Source: Dromiciops gliroides
Taxonomy: Eukaryota > Chordata > Mammalia > Microbiotheria > Microbiotheriidae
NCBI RefSeq assembly: GCF_019393635.1
Contig: NC_057865.1
Location: 297,048,385-297,112,384 of the forward strand
DNA length: 64,000 bases
Direction: 5' to 3'
Shown here in pieces: positions 50,931 to 63,224 of this stretch. Numbering within the stretch: position 1 is the stretch's first letter; the number at the start of each line of letters is the position of its first letter. A model generated the notes under the pieces. That model worked only from the letters and a program-made list of their open reading frames with translations. It was not told where the DNA came from and made no database searches. The position numbers and the translations under genes are program-made.

Positions 50931-51569
50931 TGCTTCTGGGGTTTCTAATGCGGCATCCTGACTCTTAAAACTTAGGCTGCTCCTTGAGCTTCTGTTTCTT
51001 CATCTGTGAAAGGGGGAGACTAGTCAGACAGCCCACTTGGCCAACTTCTGGGAGGGAAGAACCCCTTAAACCCTCAGGTGCTGTCTAGAATTGGGAGCTA
51101 GGATTAGGCCCACGGGGTTAGGACAGAAGGTCCTGGTGACCTGACCCCTTCCCAGGTGGGTAAGAAATACCTGGGGCAAGCAGGTGAGGAGGGATCTCAC
51201 CTGTTGGGGGCAGACCTAGCTCTAGGTTGGAGTCTGGAGCCAAAGGCACAAGCCCAACTGGCTTGCCAGACCCTTGACTACAAGACAGGGCCCCTCCTTT
51301 CTGTCCCTCATTTCCACCTGACTTCATCTCCCAGACTAGATGAGTCCGTGGTGTTTCTCTCTTCCTCACCAATTCCCACCAGCTGGCTTCGGGCTCCTCT
51401 GGGAAGCTTTCCTTAGTGATCCCTATGCCATGTTCCACCCTGCTCCACTGGGGACCCATAGAGGCCAAGGCCTGGGGATGTTCCTCTCCCCCCAGCCTGG
51501 GGGCTTCCTGAAGCTGGGGTTCAGGGTGTCCTACCTTCAGTGGTAGTGGGGGGAAGACTTCCTAGAATT

Positions 51570-51716
51570 TTTGTTTTGTTTTTGTTTTTTGTGGGGCAAC
51601 TGGGGTTAAGTGACTTGCCCAGGGTCACACAGCTAGTAAGTGTTAAGTGTCTGAGGCTGGATTTGAACTCAGGTCCTCCTGAATTCAGGGCTGGTGCTCT
51701 ATCCATCTAGCTGCCC
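51570..51716 (-). mobile_element. Marsupial tRNA-derived SINE
   Basis: An antisense copy with a TTTTGTTTTG-like tail, then GTGGGGCAACTGGGG, ending ATCCATCTAGCTGCCCC. About 10 bp is missing near the SINE 5' end. I found no clean duplication. Confidence 0.88.
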
Positions 51717-54700
51717 CCCCCCCCCCAATGTTAAGGAATCCTTGGGGCTGGTTGATGCATGAGTCTGCCTGGAGACCTACCACCTCAGCAGCAGTGGGGG
51801 ATTGCCCACCTGGCTTGGGCTCCTGGCCTGCTCCTCTCTCCCTCAGCAGGGATGATGTGGGGGCTGGTGAGATGGGAGAGCCGACTAATAGAAGCAGTCA
51901 GAGGGGTGGACCCTGTGCCAGTGTGGAGCAAGGTCATGGAAAGGTCACTCAGTCCCCACAAGAGGCAGGAGATCCCCTATCATTAGCAGAGGGAAGCCTG
52001 TGTGGGGTGGAGGGGACTTGGCCCCCAGTTCTCTCCTCTTGTGGTAACAAGAGCTGTACCCAACAGCAGTCCAGCCCAACCTCAGAGGTGCAGGTTCAGA
52101 GCCTGAAGGGCTAGTGACCCAGTGATCTCCACTCGAGATGGGAGAAACAAGGGGAACAAACTGAAAATGCAGCAGTGTTATTCCCGCTAGTGCTGAGGCT
52201 GTCCTTTTCCTCCCAGCTCATTTCGGACTCATTTACGAATTCATTCAACAAATATTCATTAAAGTGCCTACTGGGTGCTCCGCCTTGTGCTCCGCTGGCT
52301 CTAGTGTGCATGCAGTTTCTTGCCCTCCTGGCGTTCATAGACTAGTGGAGGGATGAGGTACTCACAGCAATCAGACGAGGCTCCCTGGAAGGGTGAGAAG
52401 GCTTTCTTTATGTTTGGGGGAGGGGAGTATTTCATCCTCATTTTAAGGATGAAGAAGCTGAGGCCCAGGTGAAATGGCCTGTGAGAGGTCACAAAGCTGA
52501 TTTATGGAGTCGGGCTGGGAGCCTCCAACCCCTGGCTCTGAGCCTGGGGTGTGGGGCAAGGCTCCATGAGAGGTAGTCACACTCCCAGGGCTAGAAGGGG
52601 GCCCAAGGTGCCTCTTGCCCCGGCCTCTGGTAGCCTGGGGTCATCATCATCCTGGGGCTGGCCCCCAGACTGGAATCTCCCTGAGGGCAGACCCAGGGGC
52701 CCATCTTGCAGGCCAGGCAGGATTCTGTGACTTGGTCCGGCAGCTTCCCACTATTTTGGGGCCAGGGGCTCTGAGTCAGCCTGGCGCTGGGCACCCCCCA
52801 GAACCTGGAGAAAAACACCAGCCTCCTCGGCCTGTCACTGCTTTGGAGCCTCCTGGTGCCGCATCAGAGGCGACCTGGCCCAGACTGCTGGCTGGGCCGG
52901 ACTCAAAGTGGGCCCTGTGGTGAGCTGGGCATGGACACACCCAAGAAGTTGTCCTGGAGCAGCCGGCCGGCTAGAGCTGTGATGGCCTGCGGCCCCCTCT
53001 GCCGGGCCCAGGCCCCCAGCAGGAGCCCAAAGAGCAGAGACCAGGGATGGAGACATCCAGAGAGCCAGGCAGGCGGGTGTGTCCTTCCTGCCCAGACAGC
53101 CTTCCAACAGGACACTGCCCCAAACAGGCTCAGAGCCCAGCACGTCGAAGGGAGGGAGCCCCCAGGATGGCCCGGAGCTCACCATGTCCCTCAGGGTGAT
53201 TCCTCCCCAGTCCAGCTTCAGAAAAGTGGCTCCAGTCCTGGGCTTCTTGGCCCCGGGTTGGGGGTGGTGGTGTTACCCTTCCCCCCCTCCCCACAAAGGG
53301 ATGCAGACCAGTCTTCACAGATCTGGACTTCCAAGTCCAGACAAAGAAACAGGCTTGGGAAGGTCAAGGGGCCTTCCTCATCCCAGCAATGGCAAGAAGA
53401 CCCCTGAGAGCAGGAGGAGGGAGGACAATGAAATCAGTCTAGAAAGAAAGCATGGGGCCTGGTCGGGAAGGGCTTTGAATGCTGACTACCGGAATCTGGT
53501 GCCAGAGGCAATGGAATGGGAGGATGATGAGTCCTGAGGTTCAGGGACAGTTTCCTGCACTTCGAGGCTCCCAGGCTTCCAGCAAAGTGGGCTGAGGGTC
53601 TGTGCCCTCCCAGGGCACTGCCTGCCAACCTCCGACCTCCTCTGTAGAGGCAGCCAGGCTCATGAGAAGCCACCCCTTTCATTCTCCACATGAGATATAA
53701 ACACACCCGTCCAGGGGCAGGGAGAAGCCTCATTCACAGTGAGCTCCCGAGGGCAGGCCAGGCACCATTTCTGTCACCTGGAATGCTTATCAGACTAAAA
53801 AAGGGAACTGCTCCTGCCTTCAAAGTGTTTCTATTCTGTTGAGGGGGAACAGCATCCTTAGAAAAGTAGGTATTTTTGAGGGAAAGGTTGGTACTGACTA
53901 AGTGAGGATCGGGGACATTTGGCTGGTGGTGTTTGAACTGAGACTTGAAATAAGACAGGCATCCCCAGAGGCAGAAATGAGGCGGGAAAGTGTCCCAGGT
54001 GGGGCACAGCCTGGGCAGAGGTGCTGGAACTAGAGATTTAGTGTCTTGTGAGGGAAGCGGCAAGTGGACCACAGAGATGGCATCAAAGGGCAACCAACAA
54101 GAAAGCAACTGGTTGGATGTGGGAGGAAAAGGAGACAAGGCTAGCTCCAGGGGGTGAGCCTGGGGGCTGTGAACTGAACAGGGGTGGGTGAGTGTGGGGG
54201 AGGGAAATGTAAGAAGATAGAACTTGAATTCGGGACGCAGTCAGTGATTCTGAGATGGCCAGCGGAGGCTGCAGATGAGGGACGCTCTTGGGAGAGAGGT
54301 GAGGGCTGGATCCCTGGCTCTGAGGGGAAGGGATGATAGACAAAAGAGATGATGGAGGTGCCCAACGTGTGTCTGGCAGTTAGTTTATCTTCCAAAAAGA
54401 GTGAACTGGAAAATAAAGGACTAGAAAATGACTCCTGGGGGCTTCATTGCCAAGATAAGTAGGAAAATAGAGAGACTAAGAATGGGGTCTCCCAAGCAGA
54501 GAGCCAGTGAGCCAGACGGACCTGGCTGATTTCTCCAAAGGATTATTGAAGGGGGCTGGGATTACAAAGGTGTGTACATGTATGTGCATGTGTGTACGTG
54601 CATGTGCCTGTGTGTGTCGGGGGGAGAGATGGGAGCCCTGCTGTCCTTGCTCTGGTCAGACTGTTTCTGCTCCATCTAGCTCAGATCTGGTCTTCCTATC

Positions 54701-55284
54701 CAAGCTAGGATGGCCCAGGGCTTGGAGATCACTCTCTGCCAGGACTGACTGAAGCCCAAGGAGATGTTCAGGGACACAGTCCGGCTCATCCTGCGCTTCC
54801 TGGGCCAGCACGTGGAAGACAGATGAGGCTTGTTCCATTTGGTCCCAAAGGGAGGCACCGGCAGCCATAGGAAAGGGCCAGGGGGACGACTTTTGGTTCC
54901 CTACAGCCCTGTTTCTGTAAATACATCAGAGAAAGAAAAAGGAAATTTCATCCCGCAAAGCCAGAAAGCCCCAGGAAGGCTTGGCTGTCCATGCCTCCAA
55001 CCACACACAATGAACTCGTCTCTTGGGCTGTGGCTGGCCGTGTCCTTCCACGTCCCAGGTGGCCATTGCTGGGGAGTCCCTGCATGTGGTTCAGAGCCGT
55101 CATGGCCCTGGGATGGAGGAGCCAAGACTAGAAATCTAGTCCATAATTCACAGAGTCCTTACTGTGTGACATGGAGTGAGTCACTCAGCCTCTCTGTGCT
55201 CCAGGTTCCCCTTTTATGAAAGGGCAGGAGCAGGCAGTGTGGTGAGGCTCTGCACCTCATTGGAATTTTGTGACATTTAGCTCA

Positions 55285-55460
55285 AGAGGGCAGAACTAGG
55301 AGAAATGGGGGTGGGGCAACGATGCCAAGAGGCTGAGCTGGGCCCAAGGCAAGGAAAAACTTCCCTGTCATTAGAGCCCTCTGCAAGTGCAGTGGTCTGC
55401 CTTGATAGGTAGTGAGTTCCCCATTACTGGAGATAAAACTGGAGAACCTCTCTGTCATGA
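55285..55460 (+). mobile_element. CR1/L3 LINE 3' fragment
   Basis: GAGGGCAGAACTAGGAG, AAGGAAAAACTTCCCTGTC and GTAGTGAGTTCCCCATTACTG give the expected order for this family. Confidence 0.55.
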
Positions 55461-56941
55461 ATCCCTGCACAGGTATAGGTTGGGAGAGATGATCCTGAGG
55501 TCCCCTAGACTGACAGTCGAGGATGCTGGGAAGCCTGTCTGGTCACCTCTCTTTTTGACAGTCTTCCCAGAAGCTGGTGTCACCTCCTTGGCTGGGAGGC
55601 ATCTCTCCTGGAGGGGAGAGGTGCGTCCTAGCCCCTCCTCTGGCCCCGACACCTTTCGGCCTCTGGGGAGAGACCAAAGAGATGGAGGACAGAGCCCAAA
55701 GGCCCGGCTGTGAATCCTCAGCAGTTCTGCCAGTAAGACCAAGCCTCTTTCCCCTGCTAAGCCATTGTTTCTTCTGGAAACCTCAGTTGTGAACCTTGCC
55801 CGACTTCCCTCTCTGGGCTGCTGTTGGGAAAGCCTTTGGGACCGCTGATCATTCCAAGAGGAGGGAGCCTGGCAGGCTTCCTTGCAGAGGTGGCACCAGC
55901 CTTGGCTTTTAAAGGTGGAATCTGACAGAGGGGTTGGGCCCAGAGGATGCTGAGGGCACAGGCAGGGAGGTGGGTGAAAGGAGTGTCGCAGCAAGGAGCT
56001 CCCGAGTGGGGCTTGGGCAGCCAGTCAGGGGGGAGAAGCCGGCATTTACCCAAGGGAGCAGGAGTCCTGAGTGGGCCCTTCCCTCAGTTCATGCCCAGCC
56101 AAGAAGAGAAGGCTGAGATGAAGGAGCAGGATGGGGGATGGTAGGCCCCAGGCCTAGGTGCCCCCAGTCCAGGGCCAGAGCAGGGGATTCTGGGCACAAG
56201 ACCTGCCTGCCTTCCTTCTCTTGTGCTTGGCCTACTCTCCCACCATCTTGAGCTGCCTCAGCCTACCCCGATCTCTCCCTTCTCCAACTCCTTCAGGCCT
56301 TAGAGTCTGAGACACGCGGTCCAGTTTTCAGTCAGATCCCATCCTATCCAACTCTCTGACTCCTCTGTTCCTGGATCTCGAGTCTTCCCTAGACTGGCAG
56401 CCCCCTGAGGGCGGGGCTGCCTGGAGCCATTCCTCACCTGTCTCCCCAAGAAAGCTTGGGGTTCTGAGTCCAAGGGCTCAGGCGGAGCTGGAACAGCCAG
56501 GGCAGGCTTTCTGAAGCGGAGGGCATCTGAAGGGCCAGGATGAACAGAGAAAAGGAAGACTTGGGAGGGTGACAGGAAGGGTCAGTGCGAGAACAAGCCC
56601 TGCGTCACCTTAAACAGGACCAGGCCTCAATTTCCTCCTTCACAAAAGGAGAGGGTTGTACCTGATGGCCTCTGAGGCCCCTTCCCACCCCTGAGCTGGG
56701 CACCATGGTCAAAGACCTGCTATCAACACCGCCCCCTCACCCCCACCTCTGCCTTAAGCAGTGGTTCTAGCCTTAAAGTAAATCGCCCTTTGGAGTGGGT
56801 AGCCTTCTTGGTCAGCCTTCATTGGTGTTGAGTTTTAAAACTTCTGAAATGATTCCCAAAAGACTTTACCAAAGGTCACCCTTAACCCCCTCACTCATCT
56901 TCCATTTTCTGCACATGTTTTGTTAAAATTTAAGTTGGTCA

Positions 56942-57095
56942 GGGGCAGCTAGGTGGCACAGTGGATAGAGCACCGGCCCTGGATTCAGGAGGACCTGAGT
57001 TCAAATCCAGCCTCAGACACTTAACACTTACTAGCTGTGTGACCCTGGGCAAGTCACTTAACCCCAATTGCCTCACCAAAAAAAAAAAAAAAAAT
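56942..57095 (+). mobile_element. Marsupial tRNA-derived SINE
   Basis: A near-consensus copy ending TTGCCTCACC plus poly(A), flanked by TTAAGTTGGTC on both sides. Confidence 0.93.
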
Positions 57096-57139
57096 TAAGT
57101 TGGTCCAAGAGTTCCCTTTGCATCCACATCCTTTTTTTT

Positions 57140-57285
57140 TTTTTTTTAAAGAATAATTGTGAGAGAAAACAGTCTAGGGGGAAGAGAAGTTGGAACACAA
57201 AGATTTTTTAAAATTGATGTTAAAATTTTGTTTTTACATATATTTTGGAAAATAAATTCTATTCAGAATTAAAAAAAAACAGAAT
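57140..57285 (+). mobile_element. L1-type LINE 3' fragment, sense
   Basis: AGAAGTTGGAACACAAAG and GGAAAATAAATTCTATTC are the reverse complement of the 58230 copy, ending in an A run on the + strand. Confidence 0.55.
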
Positions 57286-57452
57286 AATTGTGAGAATGCA
57301 TCCTTCCTCAGTTCCACACACAGTGCCCTGCCCTTTCCTCCTAGCCCCCCTCTTCATGTCCAATTCCAGTCACTTTTGGTGTTTGTAGATCTTCTGGGTC
57401 ATCCTAAGAAGATGGATGGGGGCATAGGAGACGAATGCTTCCCAGTAAAGCC

Positions 57453-57749
57453 TCATCTGTCTACTGTAACTTTCTTGAACTTGGTGAAAAGAGCAGGTAA
57501 ATTAGGCTTCTCATAGATTTCTTTCACTTGGACAACCTTCTCAGGATCCTTAGGCCGGTCACTCTCCTCCAAGATCTTTCTAAAGGTGCTTTCCCACTTG
57601 TTATCGTGGATATCTGTGCCAGTCACACTGGGGTCACCAGAGAGGTCAAAGTCATGGTAATAAGTAGTTACAATTATCATCCTGCATTTGAAAAGATTCC
57701 TCAATCTCTGAAAGGATGCTCTTTCCCCTGATGTAGGACCACCACGAAC
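57453..57749 (-). pseudogene. Coding-like fragment of unknown protein, probable pseudogene
   Basis: A 99-codon open frame on the minus strand between stops. The peptide (YYHDFDLSGDPSVTGTDIHD, then KILEESDRPKDPEKVV and PALFTKFKKV) looks like real protein sequence. It lies next to L1-like sequence (57140-57285) and a SINE, and has no start, so a retrocopy fragment is the simplest explanation. I do not recognise the parent gene. Confidence 0.4.
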
Positions 57750-57985
57750 CTAGCAATAGCCAGTAGTCGGGGAGACGAGTTCAATTCTGGCCTCAGAAAC
57801 TGGATAGCTGGGTGACCCTGGGCAAGTCACTTCACCGCTGCCTGCCTCAGTTTCCTATCTGTAAAATGAGGTAATAACAGCACCTCCCTCCCAGGGTTGT
57901 CGTGAGGATCAAGTGAGATAATAACTGTAACCAGTTAGCTCAGCGCTGGCGCGTATTAAGAACTTAACAAATGCGCTGAACACTC
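57750..57985 (+). mobile_element. MAR/MIR-like SINE
   Basis: GGGTGACCCTGGGCAAGTC, TATCTGTAAAATGAGG, GGGTTGTCGTGAGGATC and AGCGCTGGCGCG are in the order of marsupial MAR-type SINEs. Confidence 0.6.
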
Positions 57986-58229
57986 CCATCCTGATCTTGT
58001 AGGGTGCATCAAGTTATTCCTGGCTCTTCTCTCTAACTCTCTCTGGAATGCTAAGGCAGAGTGGTTCCTTCCTCTCAGCTTTCCCATCATTCCTGCCTCA
58101 GCACAGGGACCCACCTATCTAGTAAATGGCAAGAGGCTGTGATGCCCGTCTGGGACTGGAATGTGACAGGAGGAGGCTGCAGAGGTGGAGGACAGACCCT
58201 CTCCCCAGATGCCAGCCACAGGGTGAGTG

Positions 58230-58580
58230 GCTCTTTTTTTTTATTGTTTAGAATTTTATTTTCCAAATTACATGTAAAAGCAAATTTTGACATCAATTTT
58301 TTTTTTATTTTAGTGAGGCAATTGGGGTTAAGTGACTTGCCCAGGGTCACACAGCTAGTTAAGTGTTAAGTGTCTGAGGCCGGATTTGAACTCAGGTACT
58401 CCTGATTCCAGGGCCGGTGCTCTATCCACTGCGCCATCTAGCTGCCCCGACATCAATTTTTAAAAACTTTGTGTTCCAACTTCTCTTCCTCCCTCTCTCC
58501 CCCAACCCCTCCTCAGAACTCAAGCAATTCAATGTAAGTTACACATCAGTAGTCATGGAAAACATGAGAGAAAACAGATA
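58230..58580 (-). mobile_element. L1-type LINE 3' fragment split by a SINE
   Basis: TTTTATTTTCCAAATTACATG and GTGTTCCAACTTCTC flank the SINE at 58302-58448; the two halves rejoin at the SINE duplication. Confidence 0.6.
58302..58448 (-). mobile_element. Marsupial SINE inserted into an L1 3' end
   Basis: A near-consensus antisense copy with a 13-bp duplication GACATCAATTTTT at 58289-58301 and 58449-58461. It splits the surrounding L1-like sequence. Confidence 0.93.
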
Positions 58581-59029
58581 AAAACAAGACTTATGAGTCG
58601 CTCTTGTTCTCTCTCCTATAGGACCCCCGCCTAGCATTGAAGCTTCCTCCCGCCCTCCTCCCTGGTCTTCTCTGCTCTCCCTCTGATATACACAACCTCG
58701 GCTGGCCCACATCTGGAGTTTTGGGGTCAGCCCTAGCCAGCACGATCTTCCTGCCCCTACAGTGGGTCTTGTACATCCTTTCCTCTGCTTAAGACAGTCA
58801 CCCAGCAGGGATGAGCAGGGTGGGGCCCTTGGGGGATGGATGGCCAGCCCGGGCTGTGCCTGCTGGGGCAGATGAGACAGCAAAGCATCCGGGGCCCAAG
58901 TCCTCAGAGGACGCTGGAGGCCCAGGCCAGGGCCCACTGGGCACTCTGGTCTTGCTGATATCAGCATCATCCTTCCGGGGAATTAGGGTTGCTGGCCATG
59001 TCTGTGATGGTGTGTCATTGTTAATGTGG

Positions 59030-59175
59030 TTCCAGGGAGAATGGGAGATGACTGTTTCCAAGGGCTGAATATTTATTATCATCCATCCAACAACTTCCTA
59101 ATTAAGGAGATGTTATTAAGGAGAGGAGATGCAAATGTGGCCAATCACATTCGTCATGAATGAAAGATGAAGAGG
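59030..59175. promoter_or_regulatory. A/T-rich block with octamer and CCAAT motifs, possible enhancer
   Basis: Contains GAATATTTATTATC, CCTAATTAAGGAG, an exact octamer ATGCAAAT (59129-59136) and CCAATCACA (59141). No repeat family fits. The motif density and A/T content stand out from the flanks. Confidence 0.35.
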
Positions 59176-59665
59176 GGGAGGGAAGCTCTGGGAGATAAGG
59201 ACATTCTCCCTTCTGGGCTTCCTCGAGAGGAGATGGGTTGGGGGGGGTGTTAGGGGGCGAGTTGTAACATAGAGCTGACCCTAATACACTGTGTGGGGCA
59301 GTAGCAAAGACCCTGACCTTGGAATGGGTGGGTACTCTGTTCAGTACTACTCGTGAGACCTTGGGAAATCTCACTTTCCTTCCCTGGGCCTCAGTCTCCA
59401 TATTTGTAAAACCATATTTCTACTATTATTCTCACAAGACAGTAAATATATGAAGCTCCCATAATTAGCCCTACCTAGACTCACCTCAACATTTGATGCT
59501 CTCAGGCCATCTTTATGACAGACCACTGGGTGCACTGCCTGTGTCTCCTCTCCTCCTATCCACAGCTAGCACTGGGGACAATGATCATATCAACACCACC
59601 AGTGCTGGAAGGGGCTTGTTAGTCAATGCCCCTCCTCTGTCTCTGTGACCTCCTAGTCCAAATCA

Positions 59666-59667
<2 letters not shown>

Positions 59668-59708
<41 letters not shown>
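59668..59708 (+). repeat. (TG)n microsatellite
   Basis: About 19 uninterrupted TG units. Confidence 0.94.
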
Positions 59709-59709
<1 letters not shown>

Positions 59710-59837
59710 TGGTCTTCCCTAACTAGAATGTAAGCCCAGTGAGGTGCCTCATTCCTGGCAGGATAGGGACACTGAGTCACACCTGGGCCCACATCTGTGG
59801 ACTCGCTTCTTTCACACCAGAGCCTGTGCCCATGCTT

Positions 59838-60018
59838 TTTTGTTTTGTTTTGTTTTGTTTTTTGCTTTTGTTTTTGTTTTAGTGGGGCAATGAGGCTTAA
59901 GTAACTTGCCCAGGATCACACAGCCAGTAAGTGTCAAGTGTCTGAGGCTGAATTTGAACTCGGATCCTCCTGAATCCAGGACCAGTGCTCTATGCACTGT
60001 GCCACCTAGCTGCCTCCT
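59838..60018 (-). mobile_element. Marsupial tRNA-derived SINE
   Basis: An antisense copy with a long (TTTTG)n tail. The flanking TGCCCATGCTTTT and TGCCTGCGCTTTT are an imperfect duplication. Confidence 0.9.
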
Positions 60019-60979
60019 ATGCCTGCGCTTTTAAAAGATGTACCAAGAGATGTCTGCCCAGAGGGCTCGGATGGTCTCTGTCTCTGGCCATTGCCATACC
60101 CAGAGAGATAATTCACATTTCTAAGCCAACTCATCTGGGCCATGGGGGCTGAAGGGATTGTCCCATTTTTACAGAGAGGGGCACCTGAGGCTCTAAGACA
60201 GAGTGTTCAGAGTCACCTAGGATGCCTGCAAGGCCTCTGGGAGTCGGGGAAGAGGTCCAATGGCCTGAGAATTGATGCAGATGGATCTATCAGGGGTCCT
60301 TCAAGAAGCTGTCTCAATGGCCTGAGGGTGTTAGAGCCCAGGGGGGCCGGGGGCCCTGTGCTCTCCAGGCCCGGATCCCACAGAAGTACAGTCCCATTGG
60401 CCCTGGGCCCTGGGCTCGATGCAGGCCCAGCCTGCTAATGAGGGGGCCCCTCAATGAGGCTGGGGGCACAATGGGCCCTCGTTTCCGGGCTGGGGATGGG
60501 AGAATGCAAAGACAGGAAGTTTTCCCCAGTGAAACAGAAGGAGATTAAATCAGTCCTTTCTCGTGGGCCTGGCTAGGGGAAATCTTCTGGCTTATTGGAC
60601 ACTGGCAGCCCAAAGAAAGGACACTGTTCGTGCTCTGGGCCCTATTGAGGCCCTGATTCATGGCTTTTTGTGGGCCTGCCACCGGAAGGAGGCTTCACAA
60701 ATCCTCAGCCAGAAACACACGCAGGGGCTGTGAGAGTCTTGCCCCCCAGGGGAAGAGGGTGGGAGCCAGAAGGGCCTCCCAGTGTAGGGGCCGTGGGCAG
60801 GAAGGACACATCCCCGTCACCCCCCAAGTCTGTCTCCCAGAAGCTGCCAGGCAGGGTAGGCTGGCAACACGTCTGTGTCTCCAAGGCCCTGGCCCTTCCA
60901 GTAGCAAGTCTGAGCAGGGCCGCCTGGGGGCTGCACACCCTCCCTCATCAAAGGCAGGCTGCCTAGGACCAACTCCGCC

Positions 60980-61099
60980 AAGGGCCCTGAGTTCAAATCT
61001 CAGCTCTGCTTCTATTGGCGGAACCCAGGACAAACTCCATCCCTCCCTGGGCCTCAGTTTCCCTCAAAGCTTGTAGGTTGGATGAGATGATCTTTATGG
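60980..61099 (+). mobile_element. MIR-like SINE interrupted by a younger SINE
   Basis: GAGTTCAAATCTCAGCTCTG and CCTCAGTTTCCCTCAAAGC, then GATGAGATGATCTTTATGG, fit a MIR broken at 61099 by the antisense SINE. Confidence 0.5.
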
Positions 61100-61246
61100 T
61101 TTTTTTTTTTGCGGGGCAATGGGGGTTAAGTGACTTGCCCAAGGTCACACAGCTAGTAAGTGTCAAGTGTCTGAGGCCGGATTTGAACTCAGGGAACTCC
61201 TGAATCCAGGGCCGGTGCTTTATCCACTGTGCCACCTAGCCGCCCC
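61100..61246 (-). mobile_element. Marsupial SINE inserted into a MIR-like element
   Basis: An antisense copy from a T run through GTGGGG-like GCGGGGCAATGGGGG to CCACCTAGCCGCCCC. Short CTTTATG flanks suggest a duplication. MIR-like sequence continues on the left. Confidence 0.9.
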
Positions 61247-61963
61247 CCTTTATGTTCTTTTGAAGTCACTGGGGATCTAGAATTGGAAAAGTTCCTCTGA
61301 GATCATCTCAGCAGTAGCTGAGCTGGGCAGAAACCAGGAGGCCCCCGGTATGGTTTCCCTCGGGGCTCCCTGTCGCTGAGGGCCCTCAAGGAAGGGCAGG
61401 CCCCGGGAGGCACCCGAGCCAAGCCATGGCCCAGCAGAAATCCTCTCTGCCGCGTCCCTGACCGACTTCTAGGGCAGGTAGCGTTCTTGGAGGACAAGCT
61501 ATCATTGTTGCAATGAAGAGAGCTGCCTTCAAGGCCTGGTTGGCACAGCCCCATGGGCCTGTGCAGCTCCAGCGCAGGAGAGGCGGGCTTGCCTGACAGA
61601 TACCGGGTGGAGCAGGAGAATCCGCTCCCCTAGACTGGACCCAAGGAGCAACTCTTGAGAAGCAGATGGAGAAACACCGATATCGGGTGGATTCGGGACA
61701 GACCAATGGCCCGGAGGACCAAAGGTCTCCAGAGGATGTGCCCAGCCCATCCTGGGCTTTTTACCAGTGGCTGGTATGAAGGTGGAGAAGGCCCATGGTT
61801 CCAAAGATTGTGGCAGGTGCAACCATGGGCTGGATTCAGTCGGACACCATTCACTGCTGAGGAAAAGGGATTCTTCATCTTGGGTTTGAAACTCAGCCTC
61901 AAGGGTAGATTGTCTACACTGCCCTTCACGCAGTTTCAGATGGGACCCTCATGGTAGCATTCT

Positions 61964-62115
61964 TTTTTTGGCAGGGCAATGAGGGTTAAGTGACTTGCCC
62001 AGGGTCACACAGCTAGTAAGTGTCAAGTGTCTTGGGCCGGATGTGAATTCAGGTCCTCCTGAATCCAGGGCCGGTGCTTTATCCACTGCACCACCTAGCT
62101 CCCCGGCCCCCCCCC
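61964..62115 (-). mobile_element. Marsupial tRNA-derived SINE
   Basis: An antisense copy flanked by GTAGCATTCTT on both sides (from 61954 and from 62124). A C run follows the SINE 5' end. Confidence 0.9.
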
Positions 62116-62274
62116 CCTCCCCCGTAGCATTCTTGACGGTTCTCACACATCACTGGTCATTTACTCATATCACTCCCACTACTCAAGAAACACCAGTGGC
62201 TCCCTATTACTTACAGAACCAAAGATAAAGCCCCCTATTTGTCATTCAAATGTTTCACAAGCTGACCCCTTCCT

Positions 62275-62490
62275 CCCTGCATAGCTGGGTGGTAGAGTGG
62301 ATAGAACACTGGGCCAGCAGTCAGGAAGACCTAAGTTCAAGTCCAGCCTCACATACTTACTAGCTGCATGACCTTGGGCAAGTCACATTACCTCCATGGG
62401 CAAAATTGGGGTAATAATAGCACCTACTTCCCGGGGTTGTTGTGAGGATCAAGTGAGATATTTATAAAGCTCTTTGCCAACCTTAAAGCT
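62275..62490 (+). mobile_element. MAR/MIR-like SINE
   Basis: GCTGGGTGGTAGAGTGG, AGTTCAAGTCCAGCCTCAC, GGGTTGTTGTGAGGATC and TATAAAGCTCTTTGCC match the 57750 copy. Confidence 0.6.
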
Positions 62491-62497
62491 CTATCTG

Positions 62498-62646
62498 GGG
62501 GCAGGTAGGTGGCATAGTGGATAGGGCACAGGCCCTGGAGTCAGGAGGACCTGGGTTCAGATTTGGCCTCAGATACTTACTAGCTGTGTGACCCCAGGCA
62601 AGTCTCTTGACCCTGATTGCCTCCCCCCCAAAAATAAATAAAGCCA
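62498..62646 (+). mobile_element. Marsupial SINE inserted into an L2/MIR region
   Basis: A copy starting GGGGCAGGTAGGTGGC with an AAATAAATAAA tail, flanked by a perfect 13-bp duplication AAAGCTCTATCTG at 62485-62497 and 62647-62659. Confidence 0.94.
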
Positions 62647-63224
62647 AAAGCTCTATCTGAAAGCTGCCGATGTTGTTGTCATCACCTTTCCTGTTTTCTC
62701 ATATTTTCTCCCTTCTGCCATCCAGCTACACCAGCCTGTTTGCAGATCCTCACACACACGACACCCAAGCTCTCTGTACGTGCTAGTCCCCACACCTGGT
62801 CGGCAGTGCCTTTTTACCTCTCAGAATCCCGTTTCCTTCAAAAATCAGTTCAGGGCCGCCTCCTACATGCAGCCTTCCATGACCATGCCCTCCACCAGAG
62901 TCACCTTGTGTATATGTTTGTATCTATTGATGAATGTGCATCTTCTCTCCCCAATGGACTGTAAGTTCCTTCATGAAATCCCTTGTGTCCCAGGTGCCTA
63001 GCAGAGTGCCTGTCGCAGTGCTAAAGGCATGCCTGTTGGATGACTGGTAGAGAGGCACTGGTCCCTTCATGGTAACAACACCGCCACCCCCATGAGAACA
63101 GCCAGAACTGATAGCCAGAAGCTTTCAGCTTCACAAAGAACTTTATATTCGTCATCTCCTTTCTTCCTTGCTATGACCCTGGCAAGCAGGTGCCATTAGT
63201 ATCTCCATTTTGGAAACTGAGGCA

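Larger units (their letters stand above)
50935..56940. other. Non-coding downstream of PIM3
   Basis: Besides the SINE at 51570 and the CR1/L3 fragment at 55285, this holds an L2-like end at 52230-52370 (TTCATTCAACAAATATTC) and MIR-like remnants near 52430, 55135 and 56600. No exon of IL17REL or another gene is visible. Confidence 0.45.
60020..61960. other. Non-coding, mostly unique
   Basis: Apart from the MIR/SINE nest at 60980-61246, no repeat family or exon is recognised. Confidence 0.4.
62150..63050 (+). mobile_element. L2 LINE 3' fragment interrupted by SINEs
   Basis: AGTGGCTCCCTATTACTTAC and GATAAAGCCCCC on the left, GGACTGTAAGTTCCTTCATG and GGTGCCTAGCAGAGTGCC on the right, are L2 phrases. 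A MIR/MAR-like SINE (62275-62490) and a young SINE (62498-62646) lie between. Confidence 0.6.
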
